Notes: generated by a model from the letters alone, not told the origin. Counted from the first letter of the stretch, positions 22,594-33,187 are shown. The stretch: DNA of 64,000 bases from Cupriavidus yeoncheonensis (GCF_905397275.1 NZ_CAJPUY010000007.1:124001-188000); one strand, 5' to 3'. Translations and numbers: made by a program.

Positions 22594-23259
22594 TCAGGCT
22601 GGCATGAGCAGGGGAATCAACTCGGCGGGATGCCGCACCAGGTAGTCGGCGCCCCAGGTTTCCGGCGGCTCGCCTTCGCCGCAATATCCGTATGCAGCGG
22701 TAATCGTGACCATGCCCGCTGCCTTGCCCGCCTGGATATCGCGTAAGTCGTCGCCCACATACACGCATCGCTGCGGTGCCACGCCGCTCAGTTCCGCGGC
22801 ATGCAACAGCGGGGCGGGGTGAGGCTTTGCGTGAGGCGTCGTGTCGCCGCTGACCACGGCGGAGGCCCGGGGCGTCAGCCCGATGGCAGCCACGAGCGGC
22901 ACCGTGAATCGCGCGATCTTGTTGGTGACGATGCCCCAGCGGATGCCGGTGGCTTCCAGTGACTCCAACACCTGGGACATACCGTCGAACAGACGCGTAT
23001 GCACGGCAATGTCGGCTTCGTAGTAATCGAGAAACAAGTCGCGCAGGGCAGGAAAGTCGGGGTCGTCGGGCTGCTTGCCAAAAGCCGCGCCGAGCAGCCC
23101 GCGGGCGCCGTGCGATGCGACCGGTCGCAACTTCTCATACGCTACCGGCGGGCGTCCGTGCTCGACCACGAGGCGATTCGCTGCAGCGGCCAGGTCTGGT
23201 GCGGTATCGGCCAGCGTGCCGTCCAGATCAAAAAATACGGCGTCAATCCCCGTCATCAT
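22594..23259 (-). CDS. gph: phosphoglycolate phosphatase, HAD family
   Basis: A 221-residue HAD-superfamily hydrolase that removes phosphate from 2-phosphoglycolate, a product of DNA repair and oxygenase side reactions. Motif I is [14 protein letters not shown] with the nucleophilic aspartates at about residues 9 and 11, motif II IVTNK, the motif III lysine in AKPHPAPLL, and motif [10 protein letters not shown]. Start ATG 23259 overlaps the ubiG stop by 4 bp (ATGA), so it is translationally coupled to ubiG. The longer open frame to 23604 lies inside ubiG and is not real. The ubiG-gph pair is a common betaproteobacterial arrangement. Confidence 0.93.
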   Translation of the reverse strand: MMTGIDAVFFDLDGTLADTAPDLAAAANRLVVEHGRPPVAYEKLRPVASHGARGLLGAAFGKQPDDPDFPALRDLFLDYYEADIAVHTRLFDGMSQVLESLEATGIRWGIVTNKIARFTVPLVAAIGLTPRASAVVSGDTTPHAKPHPAPLLHAAELSGVAPQRCVYVGDDLRDIQAGKAAGMVTITAAYGYCGEGEPPETWGADYLVRHPAELIPLLMPA

Positions 23260-24005
23260 TCGCCCACCCGGCGGAAGGCCATCATGTAGTTCACGTCCGT
23301 ATCGCGGCCGAGCGCGTAGATCTGCGAGAGCGGGTTGTAGGTCATGCCGCGTACCTCGATCAGGTCCAGGCCGGCGTTGCGCGCAAATCGCGCGAGTTCC
23401 GACGGTGTAATGAACTTTTCGTAATCGTGCGTGCCGCGCGGCAGCATCTGCAAGATGTATTCGGCACCCACGATGGCCATCAGGTAGGCCTTCAGGTTGC
23501 GATTGATCGTGGACACAAAGACATAGCCGCCGGGACGGACGAGTGTGGTACAGGCCTGGACGATGGACGCAGGGTCGGGCACATGTTCCAGCATCTCCAT
23601 GCAAGTCACGACATCCACGCTGCCCGGCTCGCGCGCGGCGAGCGCTTCGGCAGCGATCTCCTCATAGGTAACCGCAACGCCGGACTCCAGGCTATGCAGG
23701 TCCGCGACGCGAAGCGCTTTGCTTGACAGGTCAATGCCGCGTACCTGGGCGCCTAGCCGCGCCATGCTCTCCGAGAGGATGCCGCCGCCGCAGCCAATAT
23801 CGACCACCTTCTTGCCGGCCAGTCCGGCAATGCCATCGATCCAGCCGAGGCGCAACGGGTTCAGGTCATGCAGGGGCTTGAACTCGCTGTCAGGGTCCCA
23901 CCAGCGGTGGGCCAGTTCGCTGAATTTGTCGATTTCCTTGGGGTCGGCGTTCCGGCCGGCGGTATTGCCAGCCGAAGGCGGCAGGGTTTGCGTAGACGAC
24001 GTCAT
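23256..24005 (-). CDS. ubiG: ubiquinone biosynthesis O-methyltransferase UbiG
   Basis: A 249-residue SAM-dependent methyltransferase that carries out both O-methylation steps of ubiquinone synthesis. The SAM-binding motif I is [19 protein letters not shown] at about residues 66-84, preceded by the family motif [20 protein letters not shown]. The conserved MLEHVPDP follows near 137. Length is typical for the family. It begins at ATG 24003-24005 and is coupled by a 4-bp overlap to gph. Upstream on the same strand lies the ompA-family gene, separated by a strong terminator, so ubiG-gph has its own promoter. Confidence 0.95.
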   Translation of the reverse strand: MTSSTQTLPPSAGNTAGRNADPKEIDKFSELAHRWWDPDSEFKPLHDLNPLRLGWIDGIAGLAGKKVVDIGCGGGILSESMARLGAQVRGIDLSSKALRVADLHSLESGVAVTYEEIAAEALAAREPGSVDVVTCMEMLEHVPDPASIVQACTTLVRPGGYVFVSTINRNLKAYLMAIVGAEYILQMLPRGTHDYEKFITPSELARFARNAGLDLIEVRGMTYNPLSQIYALGRDTDVNYMMAFRRVGE

Positions 24006-24071
24006 GGTGTGCGGTGCCGGCTGAGCTCAATGTGCGTGAGCCGGCAGATTGGGAGTCTGACCAACTGTACC

Positions 24072-24104
24072 AAAAAAAAAGCCCAGCTTGCGCTGGGCTT
24101 TTTT
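24072..24104. terminator. bidirectional-looking terminator between ompA-family gene and ubiG
   Basis: The arms GCCCAGC (24081-24087) and GCTGGGC (24092-24098) are flanked by nine A's on one side and six T's on the other. On the minus strand it ends the ompA-family transcript. Confidence 0.88.
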
Positions 24105-24121
24105 GCATCGGAAAGATCCGA

Positions 24122-24778
24122 TTAACGTGCGCTGCGGGTGCCGACCACTTCGACTTCCACGCGACGGTTCGGTTGCTGGCAGGCGATCTGTGCCTTGCGG
24201 GTGCCCTTGCACGACTTCGCATCGACCTTCAGCTGGCGCTTGCCCTTGCCTTCGGTGTACACGCGGTTGGCTTCGACGCCCTTGCTCACCAGGTAAGCCT
24301 TGACCGATTCAGCACGACGGATCGACAGGCGATCATTGTACTTGTCCGAACCGAACGAGTCGGTGTGGCCAACGGCGATGATGACTTCCAGGGTAATGCC
24401 TTGCAGCTTCGAGACCAGGTCGTCCAGCTTCGCCTTGCCTTCCGGCTTCAGGACGGCCTTGTCGAAGTCGAACAGGGTGTCAGCAGCGAAAGTGACCTTC
24501 TCGCTGGAAACGACCGGAGGAGCAACCGGTGCCGGTGCCGGTGCCGGTGCAGCGGCCGGGGCCAGGGCGCCGTCGCACAGGGCGTTGGCGGTAGCCGGGG
24601 TCCAGGAGCTGTCGCGCCAGCAGAGCTCGTTCGTGCCATTCTTCCACACGTACTCGCTCGTACCGTTGCCCCAGTTGTCATTCACGGCCTTCTTTTCATA
24701 GGGGACGGACTGGGCTTGAGCGGATGCAGCCATTACTGCGGTAGCTGCAACGAGCGCGAGCTTGGCAAATTTTTTCAT
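24122..24778 (-). CDS. OmpA-family outer-membrane/peptidoglycan-associated protein
   Basis: A 218-residue secreted protein. The signal peptide MKKFAKLALVAATAVMAASA is cleaved near AQAQS. Residues 24-70 form a short Trp-rich region (NELCWRDSSWTPATANALCDG), then an Ala/Pro linker (APAPAPAPVAPP). The C-terminal OmpA domain (about 95-215) shows FDFDKAVLKPEGKAKLDDL, GHTDSFGSDKYND and LSIRRAESVKAYL, including the Asp and Arg that bind diaminopimelate in peptidoglycan. The full N-terminal 8-stranded barrel of E. coli OmpA is missing, so this is the short family form common in Burkholderiaceae. GAGGAG precedes the ATG. An extended -10 promoter lies 76-84 bp upstream. Confidence 0.9.
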   Translation of the reverse strand: MKKFAKLALVAATAVMAASAQAQSVPYEKKAVNDNWGNGTSEYVWKNGTNELCWRDSSWTPATANALCDGALAPAAAPAPAPAPVAPPVVSSEKVTFAADTLFDFDKAVLKPEGKAKLDDLVSKLQGITLEVIIAVGHTDSFGSDKYNDRLSIRRAESVKAYLVSKGVEANRVYTEGKGKRQLKVDAKSCKGTRKAQIACQQPNRRVEVEVVGTRSAR

Positions 24779-24853
24779 ATTTCTCCTCTCAGGATGAGAT
24801 CACCGCAGGGTTACTGCGAGCAAATGGACGAAAACAAGTCATACATTCTTCGG

Positions 24854-24862
24854 AGTATAACA
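24854..24862 (-). promoter_or_regulatory. extended -10 promoter of the ompA-family gene
   Basis: Read on the minus strand this is TGTTATACT, an extended -10 (TGn plus TATACT). It lies 76-84 bp before the start codon. No clear -35 is present, as is usual for extended -10 promoters. Expression of such porin-like genes is normally high. Confidence 0.5.
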
Positions 24863-25115
24863 TTCTCGATGTGGTGTATGCTCCACTTCGAACAATGTCT
24901 GGCTCTTCGCTGGGGAATTGTGCCACAAGGCTCGTTTCCTAAGAAGTAAATATATTCGATTCAATCAACGGGTTTTGACCCCTGTGGTGTTTGTGCAACA
25001 CGGCTCTTGAGCTACCCGCAAAGCCTTGTGGCATCAGGCTTTGCGGGCTTCGAGCCAAGCGCACCGGAGAGCTGAACGGGCCCGGGGGAGGGGGTCGGAG
25101 GCGGGTCCGCGCGCA

Positions 25116-25124
25116 TGTTAGAAT
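25116..25124 (+). promoter_or_regulatory. candidate extended -10 promoter of gyrA
   Basis: TGTTAGAAT (TGn plus TAGAAT) lies 92 bp before the gyrA start. The surrounding leader is GC-rich and no consensus -35 is seen. It is the best promoter match in the 437-bp region between the divergent ompA-family gene and gyrA. Confidence 0.4.
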
Positions 25125-25215
25125 GGCACGTTGGCCAGCCGCCAGATGCCTCGCGCATAGGGTCGGAAAACATCGGCCGCCTTTCGCTTAAACCCGCCGC
25201 ATAAACCACGCCGCA

Positions 25216-27885
25216 ATGGATCCATTCGCAAAAGAAACCCTTCCGGTCTCCCTCGAAGAGGAAATGCGCCGCTCGTATCTGGATTACGCAATGAGCGTGA
25301 TCGTGGGCCGGGCGCTTCCCGATGTACGAGATGGCTTGAAGCCGGTTCACAGGCGCGTGCTCTATGCGATGCATGAGCTCAACAACGACTGGAACCGGGC
25401 GTACAAGAAATCGGCTCGTATCGTCGGCGATGTGATTGGTAAGTATCACCCGCACGGCGACACTGCTGTATACGATACGATCGTCCGCATGGCGCAGAAT
25501 TTCTCGCTGCGCTACATGCTGGTCGACGGCCAGGGGAATTTCGGTTCGGTGGACGGGGATAACGCGGCAGCCATGCGTTATACCGAAATCCGCCTCTCGA
25601 AAATCGCCCACGAGATGCTGCACGACATCGACAAGGAAACTGTCGATTTCGATCCGAACTATGACGGTTCGGAAAAAGAACCCGCCATTCTCCCGGCGCG
25701 AATTCCGAATCTGCTTATCAATGGTTCGTCGGGTATTGCGGTCGGCATGGCCACCAATATCCCGCCGCATAACCTGAATGAAATTGTCGACGGCTGTCTT
25801 CACCTGCTGCGTAATCCGCAGGCGACGATCGATGAGCTGATTGAATTGATTCCCGCGCCTGATTTCCCGACTGCCGGCATTATCTACGGCATCCAGGGCG
25901 TGCGCGAGGGTTACCGCACGGGACGTGGCCGTGTCGTGATGCGTGCCCGCACGCACTTCGAGGACATTGACCGCGGCCAGCGCCAGGCCATCATCGTCGA
26001 CGAGCTGCCATACCAGGTGAACAAGCGCACGCTGCTCGAGCGCATCGCCGAACTGGTCACCGACAAGAAGGTCGAGGGCATCTCGGACATCCGCGATGAG
26101 TCGGATAAGTCCGGCATGCGTGTGGTGATCGAACTCAAGCGCAATGAAGTGCCTGAGGTCGTCCTCAACAACCTATATAAGAACACCCAGCTCCAGGACA
26201 CCTTCGGCATGAACATGGTGGCCCTGGTCGATCGCCAGCCACGCCTGCTGAACCTGAAGCAGATGCTGGAGTACTTCCTGGCGCACCGCCGGGAAGTGGT
26301 GACCCGTCGCACCGTGTTCGAGCTGCGCAAGGCGCGCGAGCGCGGCCATGTGCTGGAAGGCCTCGCCGTGGCGCTGGCCAATATCGACGAGTTCATCGCC
26401 ATCATCAAGGCGGCGCCGACGCCGCCGATCGCCAAGCAGGAGCTGATGACGAAGTCCTGGGATTCGGGACTCGTTCGCGACATGCTGTCACGTGCCGAAT
26501 CCGACACGCCGGGCGGCCGTGCCTCGTATCGCCCGGATGGCCTGCCAGCGGTGTTCGGCATGCAAGCCGATGGCCTGTATCGGCTTTCGGACTCGCAGGC
26601 TCAGGAAATCCTGCAGATGCGACTGCAACGCCTCACGGGCCTGGAACAGGACAAGATCGTCCAGGAATACCGCGAAGTGATGGCGATCATCGCCGATCTG
26701 CTCGACATCCTGGCCCGCCCGGAGCGCATCACTACCATCATCTCCGACGAACTGACCGCCATCCGCGCGGAATTCGGTGACGAGCGCCGTTCACAGATCG
26801 AACTGAATGCGACCGAACTGGACACCGAGGATCTGATCACGCCGCAGGACATGGTGGTCACGCTGTCCCACAGTGGCTACATGAAGAGCCAGCCGATTTC
26901 CGAGTACCGCGCGCAGAAGCGCGGGGGGCGCGGCAAGCAGGCGACGGCCACCAAGGAAGACGACTGGATCGACACGCTGTTCGTGGCCAATACCCACGAC
27001 TACATCCTGTGCTTCTCCAACCGCGGCCGCCTGTATTGGCTGAAGGTCTATGAAGTGCCGCAGGGCTCACGCAACTCGCGTGGCCGCCCGATCGTCAATA
27101 TGTTCCCGCTGTCCGACGGCGAGAAGATCAACGTCATCCTGCCGGTGCGCCAGTTCGACGCAGAGCACTTCATCTTCATGGCCACTGCCCGGGGGACGGT
27201 CAAGAAGACGGCGCTGACGGAGTTCTCCAATCCGCGCAAGGCTGGCATCATCGCCGTCGATCTCGATGAAGGCGACTACCTCATCGGCGCTGCGGTCACG
27301 GATGGCCAGCACGACGTGATGCTGTTCTCGGACGCCGGCAAGGCCGTGCGCTTTGACGAGAACGATGTGCGCCCGATGGGGCGTCAGGCCCGCGGTGTGC
27401 GCGGCATGAATCTCGACGAAAGCCAGACGGTCATCGCCATGCTGGTGGCTCCGGCCGAGACGGCCGAGACCGCCGACGCCGCGGAGCAGACCGAGGCCAA
27501 TGCGCCGGGCAGTGTGCTGACTGCGACGGAGAACGGCTACGGCAAGCGTACTCCTATCGCTGAGTACACTCGACACGGGCGCGGCACCAAGGGCATGATT
27601 GCGATCCAGACGAGCGAGCGCAATGGCCGTGTGGTGGCTGCTGCACTGGTTTCGCCCGAAGACGAAATCATGCTGATCACCACCGGTGGCGTACTGATAC
27701 GTACGCGTGTGGCCGAAATCCGGGAAATGGGCCGTGCCACGCAAGGCGTCACGCTGATCAACGTCGACGAAGGCACCAAGCTGTCCGGCTTGCAGCGCAT
27801 TGTGGAAAGCGATGCCGACACTGGCTCCGGCTCGGAAGAGGCGGAAGAAGCCGACGGCGCCACCGATGCCGACGCCAATTCGTAA
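25216..27885 (+). CDS. gyrA: DNA gyrase subunit A
   Basis: An 889-residue GyrA, the breakage-reunion subunit that introduces negative supercoils together with GyrB. The N-terminal winged-helix part contains the quinolone region [19 protein letters not shown] (residues 77-94), with Thr83 and Asp87. The catalytic tyrosine is Tyr122 in [13 protein letters not shown]. The GyrA box appears as QKRGGRGKQ before the C-terminal beta-pinwheel. Position 83 is Thr rather than the Ser of E. coli, a natural variant in many species, and Asp87 is unaltered, so no classical fluoroquinolone-resistance change is visible. A short acidic tail ([19 protein letters not shown]) ends the protein. A DUF2059 gene follows after 82 bp on the same strand. 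Confidence 0.98.
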   Translation: MDPFAKETLPVSLEEEMRRSYLDYAMSVIVGRALPDVRDGLKPVHRRVLYAMHELNNDWNRAYKKSARIVGDVIGKYHPHGDTAVYDTIVRMAQNFSLRYMLVDGQGNFGSVDGDNAAAMRYTEIRLSKIAHEMLHDIDKETVDFDPNYDGSEKEPAILPARIPNLLINGSSGIAVGMATNIPPHNLNEIVDGCLHLLRNPQATIDELIELIPAPDFPTAGIIYGIQGVREGYRTGRGRVVMRARTHFEDIDRGQRQAIIVDELPYQVNKRTLLERIAELVTDKKVEGISDIRDESDKSGMRVVIELKRNEVPEVVLNNLYKNTQLQDTFGMNMVALVDRQPRLLNLKQMLEYFLAHRREVVTRRTVFELRKARERGHVLEGLAVALANIDEFIAIIKAAPTPPIAKQELMTKSWDSGLVRDMLSRAESDTPGGRASYRPDGLPAVFGMQADGLYRLSDSQAQEILQMRLQRLTGLEQDKIVQEYREVMAIIADLLDILARPERITTIISDELTAIRAEFGDERRSQIELNATELDTEDLITPQDMVVTLSHSGYMKSQPISEYRAQKRGGRGKQATATKEDDWIDTLFVANTHDYILCFSNRGRLYWLKVYEVPQGSRNSRGRPIVNMFPLSDGEKINVILPVRQFDAEHFIFMATARGTVKKTALTEFSNPRKAGIIAVDLDEGDYLIGAAVTDGQHDVMLFSDAGKAVRFDENDVRPMGRQARGVRGMNLDESQTVIAMLVAPAETAETADAAEQTEANAPGSVLTATENGYGKRTPIAEYTRHGRGTKGMIAIQTSERNGRVVAAALVSPEDEIMLITTGGVLIRTRVAEIREMGRATQGVTLINVDEGTKLSGLQRIVESDADTGSGSEEAEEADGATDADANS

Positions 27886-27967
27886 GTTGTTGCAACAATA
27901 GGACACCGGCCGGAACTCGCCCGATGGCGAGCCGGACTAAAACGGACATATTTTCCAGGGAGTCACA

Positions 27968-28531
27968 ATGCTCAAAACCTACCGACGTATCGCTGTTCTG
28001 GCTGCTTTCGTTCCGACGTTCATGGTGGCGCAACATGCCCACGCCCAGGACGCGGACAAGACGGCAGCCATCAAGGAACTGCTTTCCGTCATGCAGGCTG
28101 ACCAGGCTGTGAAGGGCCAGGCCGACAACTGGCAGCAAGGCGCCAAGCAGGAAGCTCCGCTGGTGCTGGAACAGGTGCTGGTCGAGAACAAGACGTTGAG
28201 CGACAAGCAGAAGCAGGCCGCTGTCGAGAAGCTGAAGAAGAACGGCGCCGTACAGCGCATGGTCGATGGTGCCGGCACGGCATTCAACACCGACGGCTTC
28301 CGCAAGGATGCTCTTCAGGCTCACTATGACGCCTTCGGCAAGTACTACAGCACCCAGGAAATCAAGGATCTGACCACGTTCCTGAAGTCGCCGACCGGCC
28401 AGAAGTTCATGACCAACCAGGGCAAGGCGACCCAGGAGATCTGGGGCTCGATGATGCAGAAGTACGGTCCGCAAGTCGGCAAGTCGATGCGCGACGCGGC
28501 CGAAAAGGAAATCTCGGCTGCCGCGAAGTAA
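27968..28531 (+). CDS. DUF2059 domain secreted protein
   Basis: A 187-residue exported protein. Signal peptide MLKTYRRIAVLAAFVPTFMV is cleaved near AHAQD. The mature part is mostly helical and charged. It includes the DUF2059-like stretch KYYSTQEIKDLTTFLKSPTG and QKFMTNQGKATQEIW, where an aromatic-rich helix is followed by a conserved SPTGQK motif. Function of the family is unknown; the protein is likely periplasmic. GGGAGT lies before ATG 27968. It sits between gyrA and serC, a position conserved in Cupriavidus/Ralstonia as far as I recall, and may be read through from gyrA. Confidence 0.8.
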   Translation: MLKTYRRIAVLAAFVPTFMVAQHAHAQDADKTAAIKELLSVMQADQAVKGQADNWQQGAKQEAPLVLEQVLVENKTLSDKQKQAAVEKLKKNGAVQRMVDGAGTAFNTDGFRKDALQAHYDAFGKYYSTQEIKDLTTFLKSPTGQKFMTNQGKATQEIWGSMMQKYGPQVGKSMRDAAEKEISAAAK

Positions 28532-28646
28532 TCGCCGGCGGGCAGGGCGCTGGTCCGGCGCCCGCCCCGCATCGCCCAACGGGATGCGGGTTTGAGGGAT
28601 AATGGCTGCTTGGGTTACACCGGCAGCCATTTTTCTTTTCCAGTCC

Positions 28647-29798
28647 ATGAACGATCCACAGACCCCCGCCCTCGCTGGCATGCAGCGCGCATTGGCCGAA
28701 CGTGTCTTCAACTTCTCGCCCGGCCCGGCGGCGCTCCCTGTCGAAGTGCTGCAACAGGCTGCCGAGGAAATGCTGTCATGGCATGGGACGGGCGTGTCGG
28801 TCATGGAGATGAGCCATCGCAGCAAGGAGTTCGAAGGCATTCTGGCGGAGACCGTGGCGGATCTGCGTGAACTGCTGCACGTCCCCAAGAATTTCCGCAT
28901 CCTGTTCCTGCAAGGCGGAGCGATCGGCGAAAACGCGATCGTGCCGCTGAACCTGATGCGTCTGCGCCATGCCGAGCAACCGAAGGCGGATTTCGTGGTG
29001 ACGGGAGCGTGGTCGGTCAAGACCGAGCAGGAAACCCGGCGCTATGGCGAAGTCAACATCGCCGCATCGAGCGCGGACCGGAAGTTCACCGAAATTCCCG
29101 CAGTAACCGACTGGAAGCTGTCGGACGACGCGGCCTACGTGCACCTCTGCACCAATGAAACCATCGGTGGTGTGGAGTTCCACGAAATTCCGGACATCGG
29201 ACAGGATCAGGGCCGCGTCGTGGTGGCAGACGCCTCGAGCCACATCCTCTCGCGACCGGTCGACTGGTCGCGCGTGCAGGTCATGTATGGCGGCGCGCAG
29301 AAGAACATCGGCCCTGCCGGCGTGACCATCGTGATCGTGCGCGAGGATCTGCTGGGCCACGCTCACCCGCTGTGCCCGTCGGCGTTCAACTGGCGCCTTG
29401 TGGCGGAGCACGGCTCCATGTACAACACGCCGCCGACCTACGCCATCTACATTGCGGGCCTGGTGTTCAAGTGGCTGAAGCGCCAGGGCGGCGTGCCGGC
29501 GATCGAACAGCGCAATATCGCCAAGGCAAAGGCGCTGTACGACTTCCTCGATCAGAGCGATTTCTATCGCAACGAGATCGATCCGCACTGCCGTTCGCGT
29601 ATGAACGTACCGTTCTTCCTCGCTGACGAAACCCGCAACGAGGCATTCCTGCAGCAGGCCCGCGCCAACGGCCTGCTGCAGCTCAAGGGCCACAAGTCCG
29701 TGGGCGGCATGCGCGCCAGCATCTATAACGCCATGCCGGTCGAAGGCGTATATGCCCTGATCGACTTCATGCGCGAGTTCGAACGCATCGCTGCCTGA
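28647..29798 (+). CDS. serC: phosphoserine aminotransferase
   Basis: A 383-residue PLP enzyme that transaminates 3-phosphohydroxypyruvate to phosphoserine (serine synthesis) and also serves pyridoxal phosphate synthesis. The start [13 protein letters not shown] at 28647 is preferred over 28602. The enzyme proper begins [20 protein letters not shown]. The PLP lysine is in [16 protein letters not shown]. The conserved [18 protein letters not shown] and [16 protein letters not shown] near the end match the family, as does the length. It is the first gene of a same-strand run serC-pheA-hisC-tyrA-aroA-cmk-rpsA, a conserved order in Burkholderiales that links serine, aromatic and histidine synthesis. 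Confidence 0.96.
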   Translation: MNDPQTPALAGMQRALAERVFNFSPGPAALPVEVLQQAAEEMLSWHGTGVSVMEMSHRSKEFEGILAETVADLRELLHVPKNFRILFLQGGAIGENAIVPLNLMRLRHAEQPKADFVVTGAWSVKTEQETRRYGEVNIAASSADRKFTEIPAVTDWKLSDDAAYVHLCTNETIGGVEFHEIPDIGQDQGRVVVADASSHILSRPVDWSRVQVMYGGAQKNIGPAGVTIVIVREDLLGHAHPLCPSAFNWRLVAEHGSMYNTPPTYAIYIAGLVFKWLKRQGGVPAIEQRNIAKAKALYDFLDQSDFYRNEIDPHCRSRMNVPFFLADETRNEAFLQQARANGLLQLKGHKSVGGMRASIYNAMPVEGVYALIDFMREFERIAA

Positions 29799-29891
29799 CG
29801 GCGCCGCGTTGGCCCGCCGCGCGCCATCGGTGCGCGGCATCGTTTCATTCTCAGGCCCTCCTGCGCGGAGCGGCCCAACGGGTTCCTGCAA

Positions 29892-31040
29892 ATGACAAGC
29901 GAAGACAAAAACACCGCGCGCGAGGAGACGCAGCAGAGCGGTGCTTCCCAGAGCGAGGCGGAGCGCGCGCTCGGTGCTGAACTGGCTCCCCTGCGCGAGC
30001 AGATCGATACCGTGGACCGCGAACTGCTGGCGATGCTGAACCGGCGCGCGCAACTTGCACTGGATGTCGGCGAAGTGAAGAAGAAGTATGGCGCCCCGGT
30101 GTTCCGCCCGGAGCGCGAGCTGCAGGTCGTGCGCAAGGTGCAGGCCGCCAATCCCGGGCCTCTGCTCGGCGAGAGCGTCGCGTCCATCTGGCGTGAGGTG
30201 ATGTCGGCCTGCCGCGGGCTGGAAAAGCCGCTGGAGATTGCCTTTCTGGGCCCGGCCGGCACGTTCTCCGAGCAGGCGCTCTATGCCCACTTCGGCCATG
30301 AAGTGTCTGGCGTGCCATGCCCGAGCATCGACGAGGTGTTCCGTGCGGTGGAGGCAGGGACGGTCGAGTACGGCGTGGTTCCGGTCGAAAACTCCACCGA
30401 GGGCGCGGTGTCGCGCACGCTGGACCTCTTCCTGCAGACTTCGCTGAAGATCAGCGGCGAGATCGCGCTGAAGGTACACCACAACCTGATGGCCTCTTCG
30501 CCGGACATGAAAAGTGTCAAGGTCGTGCGCGCGCATGCACAGGCGCTGGCGCAGTGCCAGCACTGGCTGAGCGCAAACTACCCGCACCTGGAGCGGCAGG
30601 CCGTATCGAGCAATGCCGAGGCCGCGCGCATGGCGAGCGAAGACCCGACGGTTGCGGCCATTGCCGGCGAATCGGCGGCCAACCGCTATCACCTCCATGT
30701 CATCCGCCCCCATATCCAGGACGATCCGCATAACCGCACGCGCTTTGCCGTGATCGGCAGGTACGAGACCGAGCCGTCGGGAAGCGACCAGACGTCGATG
30801 ATCCTGTCGGTGCCCAACAAGGCCGGCGCGGTCTACCAGTTGCTCGCGCCGCTGGCGGAGAACGGCGTGTCGATGTGCCGCTTCGAGTCCCGTCCGGCAC
30901 GCAGTGGCGCCTGGGAGTACTACTTCTACGTCGATGTCGAGGGTCACCAGCATGAACCGCCGGTCGCACGCGCGATCGAGACGCTGCGGCAGAATGCCGC
31001 CTACCTGAAGGTGCTGGGGTCGTACCCGTCCAGCAAGTAA
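29892..31040 (+). CDS. pheA: bifunctional chorismate mutase/prephenate dehydratase (P-protein)
   Basis: A 382-residue enzyme that turns chorismate to prephenate and then phenylpyruvate for phenylalanine synthesis. The N-terminal chorismate mutase helix (LAPLREQIDTVDRELLAMLN, residues 31-50) is followed by the prephenate dehydratase domain (IAFLGPAGTFSEQALYAHFG; VVPVENSTEGAVSRTLDLF with the catalytic Thr-Arg-Phe area near NRTRFAVIG). A C-terminal ACT domain (SMILSVPNKAGAVYQLLAPL) senses phenylalanine through the GALV/ESRP-like motif FESRPAR. About 30 extra polar residues precede the mutase domain. Downstream 52 bp lead to hisC. Confidence 0.96.
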   Translation: MTSEDKNTAREETQQSGASQSEAERALGAELAPLREQIDTVDRELLAMLNRRAQLALDVGEVKKKYGAPVFRPERELQVVRKVQAANPGPLLGESVASIWREVMSACRGLEKPLEIAFLGPAGTFSEQALYAHFGHEVSGVPCPSIDEVFRAVEAGTVEYGVVPVENSTEGAVSRTLDLFLQTSLKISGEIALKVHHNLMASSPDMKSVKVVRAHAQALAQCQHWLSANYPHLERQAVSSNAEAARMASEDPTVAAIAGESAANRYHLHVIRPHIQDDPHNRTRFAVIGRYETEPSGSDQTSMILSVPNKAGAVYQLLAPLAENGVSMCRFESRPARSGAWEYYFYVDVEGHQHEPPVARAIETLRQNAAYLKVLGSYPSSK

Positions 31041-31050
31041 AGCGTACGCG

Positions 31051-31077
31051 CGAATACGACGAATACGACGAATACGG
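31051..31077 (+). repeat. three tandem 9-bp repeats before hisC
   Basis: CGAATACGA occurs twice and CGAATACGG once in direct succession in the pheA-hisC gap, ending 15 bp before the hisC start. It is probably a small slippage-prone repeat in the leader, of unknown effect. Confidence 0.7.
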
Positions 31078-31092
31078 CGGCAAGGAGACAAG

Positions 31093-32223
31093 ATGGCAGA
31101 GCAAGGCAAGCAAGGCGGCAAGTTGCCGTTTGGTCCGGACTACGTCAGGGCAATCTCGCCCTACATCGCTGGCAAGCCGATTTCCGAGGTGGCGCGCGAG
31201 TTTGGGCTGAACGAGGCCAGCATCGTCAAGCTGGCCTCGAACGAGAACCCACTGGGCATGCCGGAGTCCGCGCGGCACGCGGTGGCAGCGGCGGTTGCCG
31301 AGCTTGGGCGCTATCCCGATTCGAATGGCTTCGAACTCAAGGAGGCGCTTTCCGCAAAGCTCGGCGTGCCGCAGGACTGGATCACGTTGGGCAATGGCAG
31401 CAACGACATCCTTGAGCTGGCCGCGCACGCGCTGGTCACGCCGGGACAGTCCGTGGTGTATGCCGAATACGCGTTCGCGGTCTATGCGCTCGCGACCCAG
31501 GAAATCGGCGCGCGCGCGATTGTGGTGAAGGCGCGCGACTATGGTCATGACCTCGATGCCATGGCCGCGGCGATCACTGCCGATACCCGCCTGGTGTTCA
31601 TCGCCAACCCGAACAATCCGACCGGGACTTTTGCGCCCGCCGCGGCACTGGAATCATTCCTGGCCAAGGTGCCCGCCCAGGTGGCCGTGGTGCTGGACGA
31701 GGCGTACAACGAATACCTCGACGATGACCAGCAATATGACTCGCTGGCGTGGGTGCGCCGCTATCCGAATCTGCTGGTGTCGCGCACGTTCTCCAAGGCA
31801 TATGGACTGGCCGGTCTGCGCATCGGCTATGCGGTGGCGCAGCCCGAGCTGACGGATCTGCTGAACCGCATCCGCCAGCCGTTCAACGTCAACAGCGCGG
31901 CCCAGGCCGCGGCCGTCGCCGCGCTGGGCGACACGGTATTCCTGCAGCGCAGCGCCGAGCTCAACCGCGCCGGCAAGACCCAGCTCGTCGACGCATTTTC
32001 GCGCCTTGGGCTCGAGTCCGTCGCCTCGTCCGGGAACTTTGTGCTGGTGCGCGTCGGCGATGACGATGACGCCGGCGCACGCGTCAACCTGGCGCTGCTC
32101 AGGCAGGGTGTGATTGTCCGTCCCGTGGGCAACTACGGCTTGCCGCGCTGGCTGCGTGTCACGATCGGCTTGCCCGACGAGAATGCCGCGTTTATCGCGG
32201 CGCTGGAGCGCGCGCTGAAGTGA
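31093..32223 (+). CDS. hisC: histidinol-phosphate aminotransferase
   Basis: A 376-residue class I/II PLP aminotransferase (start ATG 31093, AAGGAG upstream). Motifs: KLASNENPLGMPESA near residue 46, YPDSNGFELKEAL, ANPNNPTGTF, LDEAYNEY, and the PLP lysine in SRTFSKAYGLAGLRIGY. Family members act on histidinol phosphate, and in this aromatic cluster (hisC between pheA and tyrA) may also transaminate prephenate or phenylpyruvate; such dual use is known for this paralogue type. No other his gene is adjacent, so this is a stand-alone hisC, possibly a second copy in the genome. Confidence 0.92.
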   Translation: MAEQGKQGGKLPFGPDYVRAISPYIAGKPISEVAREFGLNEASIVKLASNENPLGMPESARHAVAAAVAELGRYPDSNGFELKEALSAKLGVPQDWITLGNGSNDILELAAHALVTPGQSVVYAEYAFAVYALATQEIGARAIVVKARDYGHDLDAMAAAITADTRLVFIANPNNPTGTFAPAAALESFLAKVPAQVAVVLDEAYNEYLDDDQQYDSLAWVRRYPNLLVSRTFSKAYGLAGLRIGYAVAQPELTDLLNRIRQPFNVNSAAQAAAVAALGDTVFLQRSAELNRAGKTQLVDAFSRLGLESVASSGNFVLVRVGDDDDAGARVNLALLRQGVIVRPVGNYGLPRWLRVTIGLPDENAAFIAALERALK

Positions 32224-32290
32224 GCCGCGCGACGACTATGCCTTCCTGTTTTCGAATTCGCTGTATTGCCCGCCCCCGAGGGCTGAGATT

Positions 32291-33187
32291 GTGAGCGCTC
32301 TGCATTTTTCCCGTGTTGTGATTGTTGGTGTCGGCCTGATTGGCGGTTCGCTCGCGCTTGCGCTCAAGCGCGCCGGTATTGTCGGCACGGTAGTGGGCGT
32401 GGGCCGTTCGCCGGCCTCGCTGCAGAAGGCGCTGGACCTCGGTGTCATCGACGAAGCCGCTTCGCTGGAAGATGCTGCGCGCGACGCCAGCCTGATCGTG
32501 CTGTGCGCGCCGGTAGCGCAGAATTTTGCGTTGCTGCACGCGCTGGAGCCGCACCTGCGGCCGGGCACCATCGTGACCGATGCGGGCAGCACCAAGTCCG
32601 ATGTGATCATGGCGGCCAAGACCGCGCTCGGCGACAAGGTGGCCCAGTTTGTCCCGGCGCATCCGATCGCGGGTCGCGAACTGAATGGTGTCGAGGCCGC
32701 GCTTGCCGACCTTTATGTCGGCAAGAAGACCGTGCTGTGCCCGCTGCAGGAAAACGCGCGTGCCGATGTGGCCGCGGTGCGCGCGATGTGGGAAAGCGCC
32801 GGTGCCGAGTGCCACATCATGTCGGCCGTGCAGCACGATGCGGTCTTTGCCGCCGTCAGCCATCTGCCGCACGTGCTGTCGTACGCGCTGGTCGCGCAGG
32901 TCGGCAACGCCGAGGACGCTGCGCTCAAACTCGCCTTCGCCGGCGGGGGCTTCCGCGACTTCACTCGCATTGCCGCATCGTCGCCGGAAATGTGGCGCGA
33001 TATCTGTGTGGCCAACCGCGAGGCGCTGCTGCGTGAGCTGAATACCTACCAGTCGGTGCTGACGCATCTGAGGACTCAGATCGAGAAGGGCGACGGCGCG
33101 GGGCTGGAGCGCATTTTTGCGCGTGCGAGCAAGACCCGCCTGCAATGGGGCGCGGACCGTGCAGCCGCGGCCAATACTGAACCCTGA
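32291..33187 (+). CDS. tyrA: prephenate dehydrogenase
   Basis: A 298-residue enzyme that oxidatively decarboxylates prephenate to 4-hydroxyphenylpyruvate for tyrosine synthesis. It starts with GTG at 32291. The N-terminal Rossmann motif is [17 protein letters not shown]. The conserved [15 protein letters not shown] near residue 121 and the helical C-terminal domain ([39 protein letters not shown]) fit the family. There is no mutase or ACT domain, so it is the monofunctional form. AroA follows 37 bp later on the same strand. Confidence 0.94.
   Translation: MSALHFSRVVIVGVGLIGGSLALALKRAGIVGTVVGVGRSPASLQKALDLGVIDEAASLEDAARDASLIVLCAPVAQNFALLHALEPHLRPGTIVTDAGSTKSDVIMAAKTALGDKVAQFVPAHPIAGRELNGVEAALADLYVGKKTVLCPLQENARADVAAVRAMWESAGAECHIMSAVQHDAVFAAVSHLPHVLSYALVAQVGNAEDAALKLAFAGGGFRDFTRIAASSPEMWRDICVANREALLRELNTYQSVLTHLRTQIEKGDGAGLERIFARASKTRLQWGADRAAAANTEP

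Noticed and set aside
22594-23604. Extended 336-residue gph reading
   Set aside because: The extra N-terminal part lies within ubiG in another frame; the ATG at 23259 overlapping the ubiG stop is the natural start.
31051-31077. CRISPR-like or minisatellite array
   Set aside because: Only three 9-bp units in direct contact, with no spacers; too small for either.
28776-31121. Minus-strand open frame of 781 codons over serC and pheA
   Set aside because: Antisense shadow of two well-conserved enzymes; no family resemblance in its translation.
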